NCBI GenBank assembly: GCA_003255025.1
Contig: QANY01009110.1
Span: 62,001 to 126,000 of the forward strand
DNA: 64,000 nucleotides
Origin: Datisca glomerata
Taxonomy: Eukaryota; Streptophyta; Magnoliopsida; Cucurbitales; Datiscaceae
Reading direction: 5' to 3'
Numbering within the stretch: position 1 is the stretch's first letter; each line of letters begins with the position of its first letter. Under the pieces are notes generated by a model that worked only from the letters and a program-made list of their open reading frames with translations, was not told where the DNA came from and searched no databases. The translations under genes and the position numbers were made by a program. Shown piece after piece: positions 1-13,949 of this stretch.

Positions 1-2307
1 AACTGAAAAAATACGAAATATATCCCAGAATACACCCAATGCAATAAAAAAGGCCACTATAAAATTCCTTGATGCAATTCCTCATATGAACGACAATGTC
101 ACTTAATGTTCCACAACTCATATTTTTCAACAATTGAAATGATAAATGTTTAGTAGAGAGAATATTGATAAATTTATCAATTTAAAATTTCATTAAATAG
201 TGAGGTAACTTATGTCCAATAAATATTTTCCTCACTTAACTAGATTTATATATTACGGTAAAATTCTTTTATCATGCATAGCCAAAATATAAATGGTCAG
301 CGATTTGATAGGACATCTGATTCTACTTTTTGAAATAAGAGAGAAATTTTTAAAGAACAATCATTTGTCAAAGAAAATAAAGATTTTAACACTTCACTCT
401 ACTCTTAACGAATCACAACATTTTTTATAGGAAAAAAACTAAGTTATCCATTGAGTTTTAATTTTTTGGTTAAAATTAATGACTGCTAGACGAGGTTTAA
501 CGAATTTTTTGCTAGACTCTGATCTAAAAAGTATAAATTTTGACGAGGACATGCTAGAGTAGCATGACCAAAGTCTGGCAATAGTTTTTCGACAGACCAT
601 GATCTTGCACGAGGGCTTTTTAATATTCCACCCTAGAGAAACCTAACATTTCGTTAAAAATTTCAAAGAGTCTTAATATCATTTTTTAACTCATAGTATT
701 TCTCCCACAATTTTTAAAAAATAAATTGAAGTTTACATAAAGTTTAAATAATTTATGATTTTCTTACTAATCTTTAATTATCATTCTTAATGATATTATA
801 GTGTGAATTTAATTGACTACTTATCCCTCTCTCTCTCTCTCTATATATATATATTATATCTACCCAATTCTATTTTTCTTTTTAAAATCTACTTTACTAA
901 ATTTATTAATTAAAATATACAAAGAGATAAAATATTTATTTTGATAAATCAATCTAACTATTATTCCTCTATTTAAGAAAAAGATAAAAAATCCAATTGG
1001 TAATAGTAACCTATTAAAATACAATAAACATGTATATTTGTTTTGTATTTGCTTGAAGATATTTATTGTACTTAATTATCCATGTCTATGCATTTATGTT
1101 GGTTAATTATATTAATGTATGAATAGACATATCTACATAATTGATAAATGATGATGTAGATTTAAAATCTAATTTAACCTCTATGATTGTAAATCACACT
1201 GCTTACTCATTAAGACATATTTTTTTGTAAGAATAGAAATATCACTACAAACATGATTGTTGAATATTATATGAACGGTCACGTATAATTGTACGACTGC
1301 GATCGTTCAGTTTGTCATCTTAACGTCGGTTTTTCAATAACGATAAACAACATTTATTTTTTTTCTTAAGATAACGGTTCTTATCCGGAACAATAATGGT
1401 TTATCCGATTATAATCATGTTCAATGAATTTATTCTTACACAATGAACCACTATAATTCATAAATAAAAATTATTTTTTGAGTAAAATTTTAACTAATAT
1501 AAATATCCAGAACCTACCATCATCAACATTTCTCTTATTTATAATTTAATTCAAAACTCATCACAAGAGGGCAAATAATTAAACTATACTAACTTCATAT
1601 GATATAAAAAAATTTGCATTTGTTCAATCTACGTTTATATTCTTTCATAATTTTGACTTTGATTACGATAAAACTCCATGATAGTTTATGCTTGAATAAT
1701 TAGTTAAATCATGATTTATGACGATTGAAAGAGAAAATGTGAGGTAGTGACTTATCGATAGAAGTTCAAATAATACTGAAATGAAACGTTATGTAATCAT
1801 CATTTTTTAGAGATTATATTGTTTCGTTTATAAATTTACATATATATAATTTATTAGAGTATAATGATTACATATGATATTATACATATTTAATAATTTT
1901 TAAGTTTAAATGTATTGTTAAATATTTATAGATAAAATATTTATAGTAAAATATTCGTTGAAAACGTTAAGAAGTTAACAAGCTGGTCCAAATGGTTCAT
2001 GCCTCTTTGTTCTAGCTCAAACGAGATTCAATAAAACAATCCACGTGGGTTCTATATTGGATCTCCATGTAATAATTTTTTTTTCTGTAATTGAAAGAAA
2101 ACTCAGAACTAATTTGAATCGTTTAAGAATCAGTTGAATTATCGAATCTCAACCGTCCGAAACTTCGTAGAATTACCCCTGAACATCACCAATTCGCCAT
2201 TTCAATCACAAGAAATTGCAGAGACCCGGAGGCCGGAGATCAATCCGACATAGAAATTGGTCTCTCTCTCTCTCTCTCTGAAATTAGGAACAGCAGTAGT
2301 GATACCG
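1..2307. other. AT-rich flank upstream of the membrane-protein gene
   Basis: No coding region could be supported on either strand. The DNA is strongly AT-rich with scattered homopolymer runs. A (CT)n run followed by (TA)n lies near 826-855. A stretch near 1240-1400 begins with a CACTACAA-type motif followed by GC-richer segments, which might be a decayed CACTA-like end, but no partner end was found. The last 300 bases become GC-richer and CT-rich and are probably the promoter and 5' leader of the gene that starts at 2308. No TATA box is clear enough to annotate. Confidence 0.5.
826..855. repeat. compound CT/TA microsatellite
   Basis: About nine CT dinucleotides run directly into about six TA dinucleotides. 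It is a simple-sequence repeat with no coding context. Confidence 0.8.
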
Positions 2308-5300
2308 ATGTCCTGCCCAAGCAACTCGATCCGCTACAATAGCAGCTTTTGTGCGTGTCCGCCAGGGCAGCTTCTCAACCAAACCACCAAAAGCTGCGCT
2401 CTCTTCAGCTCAATCTCCACCATAACTACTGACAACGGCGTCGATTACTATGCTGTCAGTTTTCCTGCGACTATACTCTCCTTCAATTCAATCAAGAAGC
2501 TTACGCAGTCCCAGGCTACGTTTCTCGAGGCTACGCTCTTCATGGTCATCTCTTGGCTCGTCTTCTGCTTCTTCCTCAGGTTCGTCAAGATTGGGGATGG
2601 CAGGAGCGTCGGATTCAAAATTAGATGGTGGATTAGCAAATTGGATATATGCTTTTCCACAAGGCATTGGCTGGTTAGCTCTCTATATGCTCTTCTCGTT
2701 TCTTTATCAAGGGTTGGTGCTATTTGGTTGACTTAATTCTCATATGGGTGACGCTACTTGCTCGGTTCGATTATATGGATTTATTGACTTTATATCATTC
2801 AATTACGGTGTCGAGCCTTGGGTGGTCATTTTCATTTGCATCAGCATCACAACTTCTTAGTTGAGGAAATATTATATTAGAAATTTAACTTTGACTTTTA
2901 GGATATAAATTTCATTTTTTTACTCCCTTGGGTTACTGTTCATGTAAACTGTATGAATTCCTTTGCTCTGATGGCCAATTTCCTTTTCAACTACTCATTT
3001 TCCATTGACCCTATTATCATGTCAGATCACTACGAATTTTTTTATATTAAGTAAGTTATCTTGATACTGTTTAGGTGTAGGTGAAAAATATCTAACGTAA
3101 AAACTTATAGTACTGTTTTTATGTAGATGGAGTGGAACTAAACATTAGAAAGGTAGGATTACCAGTCTTTAAACGAAAGCTTCAGCTACTCATGCAACTA
3201 GAGAACATGGTGAGACTTGAAACTTAACAGTTTGTAATAAAAACTATACTCTGAGCTGTAAGAGTAGAAGATCTTATATAATTCACGACTTCACTTTCAA
3301 ACTTCTTGGTCTCTATGTATATAATTTGTTGTCTGTTTAAATTTCTAATATGTGGGCAACCTTTGAGTAGAATTGAATATCCTTTTCTTAAAGCAATTTG
3401 CTTTTAATAGGACGATCAGATGGCTGTGATGAAGCGAAAAACAGAACTTGGTGGAACTTTCTCAATTGCAAGTTGGATACTTTTTATTGGTCTGTTTGCT
3501 GCGTGAGTATTTGTTAGCACCTCCAATTAAATAATTAAATCTTGTATCAGTGTTCTAATAGTGATTTCATATGAAGTTGAGTTTTCAATATTTTCCCAGG
3601 TTGCTCTACCAAACCATATCAAAAAGGACCATTGACGTACATAACATAAGAGCAACAAATGCACTCGAGTTAGCTTCCTTCATGAATGACATGGAATTTA
3701 ATATCACCACTGTTTCTAGTATGACTTGTGCAAATTTACATGATATCGATACCGCTGTGATTGGAAATCCTGGGTTTTTTTATCAGAAAGTAATTCATCT
3801 AACAGATTTTGCAAACTACTCTTGTGAAAACAGAAGTGAGGGGCCAACCATACATCTTAAATGTACCAGCTGTCGGCTTATTCAAGAAAATATATACATT
3901 TCATGGACGTTTGTTGACCTTCCTAATAGTCCTGCAAGTGCTGTTGGATATCAGTTTAACATTACTGCAAATAATCACGCTGACAAGAAACATGTGAGTT
4001 TTGTTGGTGGGACACTTAAGAACGGAACCACTTTTGATGACAGACCTGTAACATTCAGAGGGAAGAATCCAAGTATATTGAAATTTAATTTATTTCCACA
4101 AATACATCACAATTTGCATGATCTAAGACTCATGCAGCCTCTGTTTCATGAGTTTATTCCTGGTTCATTCTTCTACGAGACAAATCAGCTCCAATCATCC
4201 CTCGAGAAATTTGATGATGGACTGCTCAACACCACACTGTTTGTCAATCTTCTCTCTGCCTACGTTGTTGAGATAGACAGCCAAAATCTTTGGGGTCCTG
4301 GTAAGTAATATGCTTCAATCTACGTATGCAGAAATTCCCTTCACACGTTAAACGTACATTCTGTAATTCATGCTTTTCTGGTAGTATGGTATCCGATTAG
4401 CCATGGTTGGCATTCCATAACTTCAATGTAGGGATAGGATTATGACCTGAAATTTATACTTATTTAATCTTTTATAATAGGACATGTTCTTGGCAATCTC
4501 TAGTAATCTCCACTGTATTGTAGGTAATTTTTTTTTCAAACTTCGTGTTCAATATATTTTTGTAAGTTTCCCTTATGAGCTTGTAAGAAATGGCCCCAAA
4601 TGAAGATTCTTTTAAGGATTCCAAATATATTTTAGCCAAGAATTTATTCCATGACTAGGAAATTTAGACTGTCATGTTCATATTTGCATATTTCTTCACG
4701 TTTTATTGATGATCATAATTCCCAAAGTTGTTGCCCTTTTCCTGTGAACTGAACTAATATACTTCTGAATAGTTTAAACATGGATTAATAGGATCAAAGA
4801 TCCTACTTTGTACTATAACTTTGTCTAATATGTTTTATGACTTGGATTATGTTTGATTTTGCACAATAAGTCTAGTTTTGGATATGAACTTCACAAGGTC
4901 AAGGATTCCTCTTTGTCTCATCTGCTATAAGATTGCAGACGAATTAATAGCACAGTTTTTCCATTTTAACGTTAAATTTAGTGATCCATGTTTTTGGTTA
5001 TATTTGTCTGTCAACATTTCTTTTCTGTTTAGTGTAGAAATTATATCTTTTACTGCAAGATCAAGAGATATCTTTCTCCATTTAAGTGCAAGATGCATGC
5101 CTGCTTTAGGCCCATTTTTTCTTGAAGTAGGATTATTTTTCGACTGAACTAGATTTTGAACTGATACTATCTGAAAAATAAATTAGAATGCGTATAACAT
5201 TTTGGAGTGCTATTATTTGGTTATGATAACACTTCATTAAAAAAGGAGGCGGATGGTATTTTAGCAATTATTAATTTAGACTAATCTGATCAGGGTAAAC

Positions 5301-8300
5301 GTAAGAGAATTAATCTTCTAAGTATGGGTCAACTATAAAAAATTTCATCTTTTTAAGTATGGATCAACTATAAAAAAATGAATTTGTTGACAATATAATA
5401 ACTTTTAGATAATCTGATGTTATCTTTTTCTTTGGTGCCCAGTTAGCTTCCTCGCGGATCTGGGTGGTCTATATTGCATTAGTACGGTCATCTTTTTCTG
5501 CCTATTGGTGCAGGTATGACTCCTGTCCCCTTGAAATTTTCCTTCTCTTTAGATATCTATGTTTTAGCTTATACTGAAAAAAATTATGAAATAGGAAGTA
5601 GTCACCAAAATAAACAGAATATATAGAATGTAATTTGTCGCTTGTCCCGGAATGTGGTACGGTGAGAGCAGACTTATACATGCATTGTAGATTGTATAGT
5701 ATACATTTCTAAGATTCCTAACTTAGATGTATTAAATCAATCACAAATATATAAACTTGTATTTGCTGCTGGTTATATGAAGAAAATGCAAACAACAAAC
5801 TAAATTATCAAATGCTTTTGGTGAGCAAAAAAACAAATATATAACTAAAGCTTTAAACTTTATCATAGTTTTTTTTTTAAATTAACTAGTTATTGCTAAT
5901 TATGTTCGGATTGTCGAAATTTCCTCTCCAAACCGCTAGTGATCCATGTCTCGGATCATGCGATTCGATCGCAAATCACTAGTATTTCTGGTGACTATGT
6001 ATTGGACAGAGGCCCTTGAACATATTTGTGTGGTGCTCTTGTTAGTTTTCAATGCGGCACACATTTATGACATTTAAAATTTCGTTTATGGGACATATTC
6101 TAATTATCGATCGTATAGCTTTCCTTTTGACCAGCCTTTTAGGCAGTAAGTTCGTTCTTCCTTCAAGATTTATATGATCTTCTATTGGAATGGAACCTAA
6201 TGACACTAGTCATCCAGGATTGTTCTTTTTTCCTTGTTGATTAGACTCATCCAGGATGACACTCTTCATCCATCATTATAGTGTCATTGTTTTCTTTTGA
6301 CTTTTGAGAGATATAATCACTCTTATGCTATCCCTCTACCGTCTACAATGATAGTTTTTAGTTTGCAAATGTCTTATGCTAAATTTATAGTCTTTTACCT
6401 TCAAAGCAAAAGTTAAGATGTTATTCATAAGGCTATTTATCATTTCTTTTCATTAACCTTATCAATTGAAATGCTTAAACCAGTTTTATATCCGATCTGT
6501 GTAAACCTTTTGAGTTTTGTTTCAAGGATTTCTTTTCTCTTTGTCTTGTTTTTCTTCCTACAAAAGTGATTTAAATTATATTTAATTATACTATCTGTCT
6601 CAGAACTTTTTGAATGAGCCAAATTAAAATCATTCATTACTTACATCTTTCAAGAACATTATTTTACGGTACACCAATTTTGATTGACTTGCAAATGAGA
6701 GCAAAGTAGATTCACTAAATTAAAGAAGAAATTAACAATCCAATGGTTTTACTGACTTTCTTAATTGCAGTTTGAATCCCGAATTAAAAACCTTCGCTAT
6801 GAAGATAGCATTATGCAAAGGGTTATAAATCGAACAAAAGCGCAACAACGTTGGGAAAAGGTAAATTAGTTATTATCAAGAGAAGAGCTATTCCATTGAC
6901 TTTGTTCATGGTTTTTGATCTGTAGTTCATGATATGGTTGAACTAACTTCTTTGTGCTATAAATTAGTTGAGGAAATATGTGATGTACACATGGGGCTGC
7001 AGTATAATGGTTGACAAATACAATGAAGCACAAAAGCAACCAAGTTGCGGTAGCTTCATGGTTCAATCTATTCATAAAAATGGATCATCGCTCAAGCGAA
7101 GGCAGAGTGGACGTCGTGCCGGGAGCTTTAAAACTAAGGACGGCTTTCCTAGCAAGAAGGTGATGCTCTATTTATTAATTTATTTTGTGTATGGTGAACT
7201 TCTATTGCTTCTGAAATGTACTAAGGCTCCTGTAGTTTCAGAAATGACACTTAATCCTGTGTGAATTGCCCACGGTTCAGTTCCATTAGACCTTTCAATG
7301 GACATGCTTTTTAATATAAATAAAAAGTAAAAAAAAAATGAATTTAAGAAGTCATCTCACCCTCTAAAACAGCAGTAATATATATCAGTAGTGGTGGTAC
7401 GGTGGTGGTGGTGTTGTAATTATTTTTTTTATAATAATATTATTCAATTGTCAATTTTGTAATAGGCTGAAAACGTGAGAATTTAAATATAGTTATTTAT
7501 TATAACTGGTATAATTTTAAAGTAATTTTTTTTACTTGCAAATTTAAATGGTCCTATGGTCTGAGATGTCATTTTTTTTCTCCTTTTTTCTCTCCGAATT
7601 TACATCACTAATTCTTAGGGTTAAATAAACTGTTAGTCACCGCCTTCACTGATTTCAATTTAGTTTCTATATCTTTGCTTTTCTCAATTTATTCCTGTCG
7701 TAAAATGGAGAACAAAATCCAAACCAGTAGAGTATTAAACAGCCCAATTCTCTTGTAAAAGATGATAACAGAAAGAAAGAAATAAGAAGAAGAAGAAGTT
7801 GGAGACACAAGATTTATCCTGGTTCAGTTCACAAGAATGTGAACCTACATCCAGCAGCTGAAGATAATCAATCCACTACAAAGAGTTTTTTTTGTTTTGT
7901 TACAGAGTTGCATCACACAGATTGCAAACGGAACTTTAGAGGGTTGTTTTTTATAAAAAACTAATAAGGGAGTTAACTTTAACTTTCTAATCAATGGATA
8001 CTTTGGCACATTTATGCTGACTTTCAAGTAAAAACCTTCCATTCTTATATTCTCTAGCTGCATAAACATCAAGCTTGTGGCCGTAATGATGGTGAACAGC
8101 AATCTGCTGAATTAGGCATGGGCGATTCATCACAACCTGGCTTAGGTTTTCCTACTGATGATAAGTTCCTCCCTCCGCCACCTACCCTAGGTATCTTCTT
8201 ATCTATATAATTTGATTCTTCCTTTAGTTTTGTATTTTACCTTGTTGTTCATCAGCTCAGAATAGTATGTTTTTCCTCCCAAATTCTTGTAATGAAATTA

Positions 8301-9392
8301 TGTTACTTGAGATATGGTCCCTGACTATTAAAATCATTTGCTGCCATATGCAGTTAAAAAGTTAAACATTTCTCAATACACGATGTACTGTGTTATCTTC
8401 TCATTGCTTGTCACTTAGTAAAGATAGATAAAGACTTGAGCACACACAAACGCGTCTATTTTGACAAGAACGAATCAAAAATTTATGATATAGGTGAAAA
8501 GATTAAAAAAAATACCATACAAGGGGGAGGTCCTGGGCTCAATCACCCTCCCACTTTTCCCAAGCGTTGGAATGAAAAAGAGATAAGAAGTTGGAATAGA
8601 GGCAATATCAGATTCACATTATTAGCTGATGATGGTTGAGGCAGCAAAATAAACGCTAATCTGTTTTCCTGGAAAATTTCTTGAGGATGACTTTCTCCTT
8701 GTCAACAAAGGCCAATCTCCAGGAAATCCTAATATCCCTTCCTCCTTTTCGAACTTCAATGGTCAAAAGGAGCTAGGCATTCCGGTTGGCTGTTTGTCTA
8801 TTCATGATTTTTCTTTCTGCATATAGAATCTTCACTCTTCAACTTCTGATGTTTTGAACTGTAATGCACTGTTCGAAAAAAACTCCTCTGTTTTGTTCCA
8901 TCTGTTGAAAAAATAGTCATGAGCATTCATGCAGCGGTCACATCATACTCGAAACGCATAAATAATTGATTCACAGTTTTACACAGATAGACTCACCCCC
9001 CCTTTTATGGTCGAATAGCATAGGCTTGACGACTAACGGAAGCTATTAAGATTTGGCTTGCCAATCCGAATGCAGATCTAACATGCAACTGACGTTTAAT
9101 AGCTTCAATTGATAAGGATTTCACAGCAAGTTTTACATGTTTAAGTTTAGTTGGAAGTTGGTGCTATTGCAGCATAGTTTTTGCTACTCACCTCTAAATT
9201 GCACTTCTGACTTTGTGCTTTTCCTCCGCAGAACTTGACAATAATTCTGAAATCAATTTTTCTGAACTTAAGACGAGTCTCGAAAGTTTATACGAGTACA
9301 ATGTCATATTAAGGGAAAAATTGGTCTCTACCCAGTCTTCACTACATGCTTTGGCAATGAAGTCCTCTCCAGGAAAAGAAAGACGATCTTAA
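2308..9392 (+). CDS. uncharacterised plant membrane glycoprotein, 8 exons, 601 aa, intact
   Basis: Exons read as 2308-2673, 3411-3502, 3600-4300, 5443-5513, 6771-6860, 6968-7159, 8058-8190 and 9232-9392. Every intron is GT-AG, phases match at each junction, and the 1806 nt close at TAA 9390-9392. The ATG at 2308 is the first good methionine; the frame upstream is a CT repeat. The N-terminus has a CxCPPG cysteine motif. Hydrophobic segments lie at about residues 74-92 and 138-155, with a third at about 390-410. Between the last two is a region of about 230 residues with six N-glycosylation sequons, probably lumenal or extracellular. The tail (411-601) is basic, has a poly-proline stretch and ends in a leucine-rich, coiled-coil-like segment (about 553-590). 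It resembles a conserved plant family usually annotated only as transmembrane protein. No function is assigned. Introns 4 (1.26 kb), 6 and 7 contain nothing recognisable. Confidence 0.88.
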
Positions 9393-9989
9393 TTTTTCGT
9401 GGAAAGAACACTTGTATACCAAACTGCTCAGACTTCTGTCAGAATTTTCCATGGATCAGTTGAATCTGATTTCATCCAGCCAGGAGACAATTGTACAAGA
9501 AGTCATCAACTCATTTTTGTACACACGCATGACCCACTATATATCAGACCAAAACTTGCAATCAGAAAGCAGCTCGGGCCTCAAATGATGTCTCGTTTTC
9601 TCGGTAAAGGTAACTTTTTTTTTCAGGGACGGTTTTATAAACTGGTGTTATCTAAGTAGCACATCCCGTAATCTATGTATTTCATTTCTATTACTGGCTT
9701 GCAGGAATTATGTAAACCAAGAGAGAGATCTAAATCCAAGAGAAGTTGGATCAATCACACCCCCTCCTCTTCAATGGAGTAACCAAGAAAAAAAACGGGG
9801 TTAGAGATAAGTCTGGAATCTTGAGTTGCTTTAAATATAATATTTAAGCATATGTTTGGTTTGGTAGGGTGCAGAAAATATAGATACAAAGTTGTGATAG
9901 CAAAAACAAGAGAGATTTGTACGCTAATTTCTCATCTGTTAATCCAATTTTTTATTTTGTCCATTCATTATTTTAATGTTATTTGTTTC

Positions 9990-10095
9990 TATGATACATC
10001 ACAAGTTTACGTGACGAATACAGATTGGTTATAATTTATTAATTTATCAAGATGCATCAATCTAATTGTGTCATGTAAACTTGTGATGCATCATA
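9990..10095. repeat. inverted repeat, 26-bp arms with 54-bp loop
   Basis: Bases 9990-10015 and the reverse complement of 10070-10095 match at 24 of 26 positions. Weaker pairing continues into the loop. It looks like a short foldback transposon or the hairpin core of a MITE. A small-RNA precursor is possible but nothing else supports it. Confidence 0.75.
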
Positions 10096-10560
10096 AATTG
10101 AGTTAAATCACATTTTTTTTAATAAAAAACAATAAAGAATAAAGATTATATTTTAGTGTGTAAACCACATTAATGCGGAGTGTAGCGGAAGGCATGTTGA
10201 GTGGAGGGCTAAAATCGTATTTTGTTATTTTATAATACTTTATACCGTAGCGTTAGGCATGTTGAATGATTAATCACATTAATACACAAAAAAAAAAAAA
10301 TCAATCACATTAATGCACAAAAAACATGTTTTAATGATCAAATGATGAAATAACTTAGTATATTTTTATGTTTAAAAATAAATTTTAACTTAAAAATGAT
10401 GGAAAATGAAAAATTTGCTCGAGATATCATTTAAAAATAAGAAAAAATAATAATTAATGAGACATCATTAATAGGCTAAAGGGGTAATTTTAAAATTATT
10501 AAATAAAGAGCAGACAAAAGGTCTAAAAGTGATTCTCCTTCGAGTAATTTTACACCGGTC

Positions 10561-10704
10561 AAGTAATTGATCAAATTTCAAGTAACTAAGTAACGTAGCA
10601 ATCATTTATAAGTTATTTTGTCAAATTATTTTAACGAGTCATCAAATATCAACCTATAAATGATTGTCACATCACTTGGTCACCTAAAATTTAATCAATT
10701 ACTT
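10561..10704. mobile_element. MITE-like foldback element
   Basis: The arm 10561-10615 aligns with the reverse complement of 10650-10704 along its whole length at roughly 80% identity, around a 34-bp spacer. A related single arm is found again at about 55500-55562, which indicates a dispersed family. Short terminal similarity may extend the element to about 10541-10730. No coding capacity. The target duplication could not be identified, so the superfamily is unknown. Confidence 0.65.
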
Positions 10705-10974
10705 AGTGACTCTATAATTACTCGTCACCTTCTCATCTCGCTTTTAATAAATTAAAGATATCACCCGTATTGAATTAAGAAAATCAAATCTTATTTACTT
10801 AATATATACATTTGAAAAATGAAGAATTTCTAAACTCTAAATTGTAAATCTCAAATACCTTAAACAAATATTTAAGGACGGGTATCGACGGTGGCGAGTA
10901 GAGATTATAACGCTGAGAGAGTGGAGAAACAACGCTGCGATGATGATGGAGATCGAACCTCTATTCGATAAATT

Positions 10975-11100
10975 GTGTTGGCGCAGTTGGTTAAGTCCCT
11001 ACACTCATATCTTAAAAATCATAGGTTCCAATCACAATCCTCTCTTAAAATTTGTATCGTAATTTTGACCAAATTAGTGCCCGGTACTCAAGATATAAGG
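10975..11100 (+). mobile_element. tRNA-like relic, possibly a SINE head
   Basis: An A-box-like word (tggcgcagttgg, 10979-10990) is followed 33 bases later by a B-box-like word (ggttccaatc, 11024-11033). This is the internal RNA polymerase III promoter layout of tRNAs and tRNA-derived SINEs. No cloverleaf with an acceptor stem could be folded, so it is not called a tRNA gene. The downstream body and tail are not clearly defined. Confidence 0.45.
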
Positions 11101-13949
11101 AAAAGTCTAAAGAGAATTTAATATGTATCTCGATCCTTCTTTCATGCATGTAGCCTAATTATTTCATGAATCTGTGCACATTTGTCAATCCTGGACAGTA
11201 AGCCCCAAATCTTCTGACTATGGACAAAAATGTTTGAAGATATCATACCTATTGTGGGCTTAACGACCAATCATGCCAATTTTGGGACTTTATATGACTT
11301 TCCACCATCTATGTGTAGTCGTGTACAAAGTTCAATTATATGAAATAAACAAGAAAAACATGTGACTGTTATATTTTAAGGAGATTTAAAGGATAAAAAA
11401 TAATAAATATTTTATCTCATTTAAACTAATTTTAATGTAATATGGTATAGGTATATAACGGATTCTTCTAGAATATGAGCTAATATGGATTTGGGCTAAG
11501 GTAATAAAGAAATAAAGTGGAAACCATAGGTGAATTGTAAAAATATCCATTTTTTTACAAAAAATAGCGGAAGTAGATAATTTATTTACCAGATTACACA
11601 TATGTATATGAAAGTGTTTTATTTACACCGGTATAAATAAAGAATATAAAAGAGTTAAGTCTAATATATTTGATGGATTGATATTCTCTAAACATCTTTA
11701 ATCCCTCCCGTGATCATTAATTATCAAGAATATGGAGTGAAACTTAATACGAATATGATCGGTTCAACGAGTATTAATCGAGAGTTAAGTCTAACATGCT
11801 TGAATGTCTAGATTATAAAGGAGAATTTTAACTTTTGATTTCATTAGTTGAATGAGCAAAATAAAGTGTAATTGGTGAAGGAGAAAGATGGTGCTTGAGA
11901 GGGGTGTTTCAGTTAGACTCGGATTTTCGCAAGTCTTTGCATCTTGCTTTATCTGGATTAAGCCTTTACATCTTGCTTTATCTCCTCTTCATAGTCTTTG
12001 CATCATGCTTAGTCTTTGCTGGCTTTTCCTTTGCGTGGTACGATGACTGCTCACTCATGCGAACACAGGATTGGCCATTGTCTTCTGGTTCCTCGCCATA
12101 AACCTCTTTTGAGCGAGGACCTGTCGTTCGCCGGCAATGTTTTTTTTTTTTTTTTTCATTTTGACAAGTCACTAACCATTATCGTCTTAAATGGACCTCT
12201 CATTTCTCATTCCAGCCAATGTATTCTTCTACTTGTCTCCTGCAAATTTCAACTTTGTCTAATTTAGTTTATGTGAGCATTGGACTAATATATTTGACTC
12301 ACCGGGCTTTGATTGTACGAGTAATATTTGATAATCTCTGTCGTGGGTCTATCTGGAATGATTAAATTTTTTTTGCCTGTTTAAATTTGGGTACTAACAA
12401 ATATAGATAAATCAATATCATTGATATCTATATTTATTTTTATACTATTTTAAAATGAGTTTAAAGTGAAAAAAATATATTCTACCTTTTACCCTTTAAA
12501 GTCTATTAAAATATAGCATAAATTAGGTATTTCACATATTTTCTCATTTAATTCATTTGATAATATTTTATTTTTTATTCATTAATAAGTTATTTGTAAT
12601 TAGTAAAATAAAATATTTTGGTAATCTTATTTAATAAGAGATGTGAATATCCGTATGTTGATTTCAAGATACTTTATAACAAATATTCTATTATAAATCA
12701 ATAATAATTTGTTCATTATAAATTTATAAATTAAATATTCTATATTATTTATATTATCTGTAATATGAAAATTCATATAAATAAATGTATATAAATACAT
12801 TAATATATTTTGATTACGAGAAATTATCTCTTAATATAGTATAATAATTCTTAAGAATATGATAAATTGATGAAATAAAATTATTTTTTATACTATTCAA
12901 ATAATATTATGATTTTTAATATTATAAACAATCTTTATTATTACTATTTACTTTTTGTTTAGATATAGAATAATTTTTAAAGATGATATATTAATTTCAA
13001 CGTTAAGATCAATTTAAAATTATATATATATTTAAAATTAGTTGAATGCATGCGAAGCGCATCGTTTCGATTAATTATACCAAATGGGGCTTAAAAGGAA
13101 GAAATATTTTAGACTTCTTCACCCCTAATTTTTTTTTTCACAAATTAGCATAAAGATTTAGTGGACCCTAAAAATAAAAAATGATTTATTTACACCAACA
13201 GAAAGATAGCGTACATGAATCGAGAGTTGATTTGGCATCGAACTTATAGTGGAGTCGTACGATGTCAAGATTGAATATGTCAAAAATTTATGGAGATAAA
13301 TTCGCAAGGTTTTTGAATCCTTAGCTTTGTTCATGTGGGTTCATCCGGTTTTAGAAATAGCTCATGAGAATAGGAATAGAGAAATGAAGTATATTGGTTC
13401 AAAATGTGTTTAGGTGACAATGCATATTTACTACACCTACATGTGATGAGTGATGTCACTTAATTAGTTAAGTGTGATTATTTATATTGAAATTAATTAA
13501 TTTATTATTTTCTAATTAGTAAATAAAAATAAATGAATAAATCAATTGATAATGATCAATTAAATCTATCAAATGGATTGATAAATTTCAATACAACTCT
13601 AACACTGTAGAGATATACTGATTTTCGGCAATTTGAATATGTATGGGTAAATTTTCAGAAATTTAAAATTATGAGTATATTTATAAATATAAAAAATTAG
13701 ATTTTATAAATATCTAATAAAAAATTTGATTGCAGAAAGATAGAGATACAGATCTCATATCAGATATAGAGAAAAAAATTTTTCTCCCCTCCCTAGTGAT
13801 TACCGTCGATTGAGAGAGCATTGAAGGAAAAATATTCAATTTTTTTCTTCAATCGTTTTGAGAGCCCACACTCAAATTCCTACACAAAATTCTCGTGAGA
13901 TATATTTTTAAAATTAACTGGTGGTTGTTTGTGGACGAAATTCACAAAT

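Larger units (their letters stand above)
9393..13940. other. intergenic DNA with small repeat relics
   Basis: The first 300 bases are probably the 3' UTR of the preceding gene. Beyond that the DNA is AT-rich and non-coding in all frames. It holds two inverted-repeat elements and one tRNA-like relic, listed separately, and a poly-T run near 12140-12156. A short diverged direct repeat sharing the words gagttaagtctaa occurs near 11650 and 11780. Around 12400-13040 the composition becomes extremely AT-rich and ends in a small GC hairpin (about 13049-13063). No gene is supported. Confidence 0.55.

Noticed and set aside
2308..9392. Meckelin (TMEM67) identity for the membrane protein
   Set aside because: A cysteine-rich start and several membrane segments recall it, but the length (601 residues), the number of helices and the missing long cysteine-rich region do not fit. 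No family name was given.
10975..11040. Functional tRNA gene
   Set aside because: Only the two promoter boxes are convincing; no acceptor stem or full cloverleaf could be paired.
12400..13075. Helitron with a 3' hairpin near 13049-13063
   Set aside because: The small GC hairpin in AT-rich DNA is suggestive, but the CTRR end after it and the TC start are not found.
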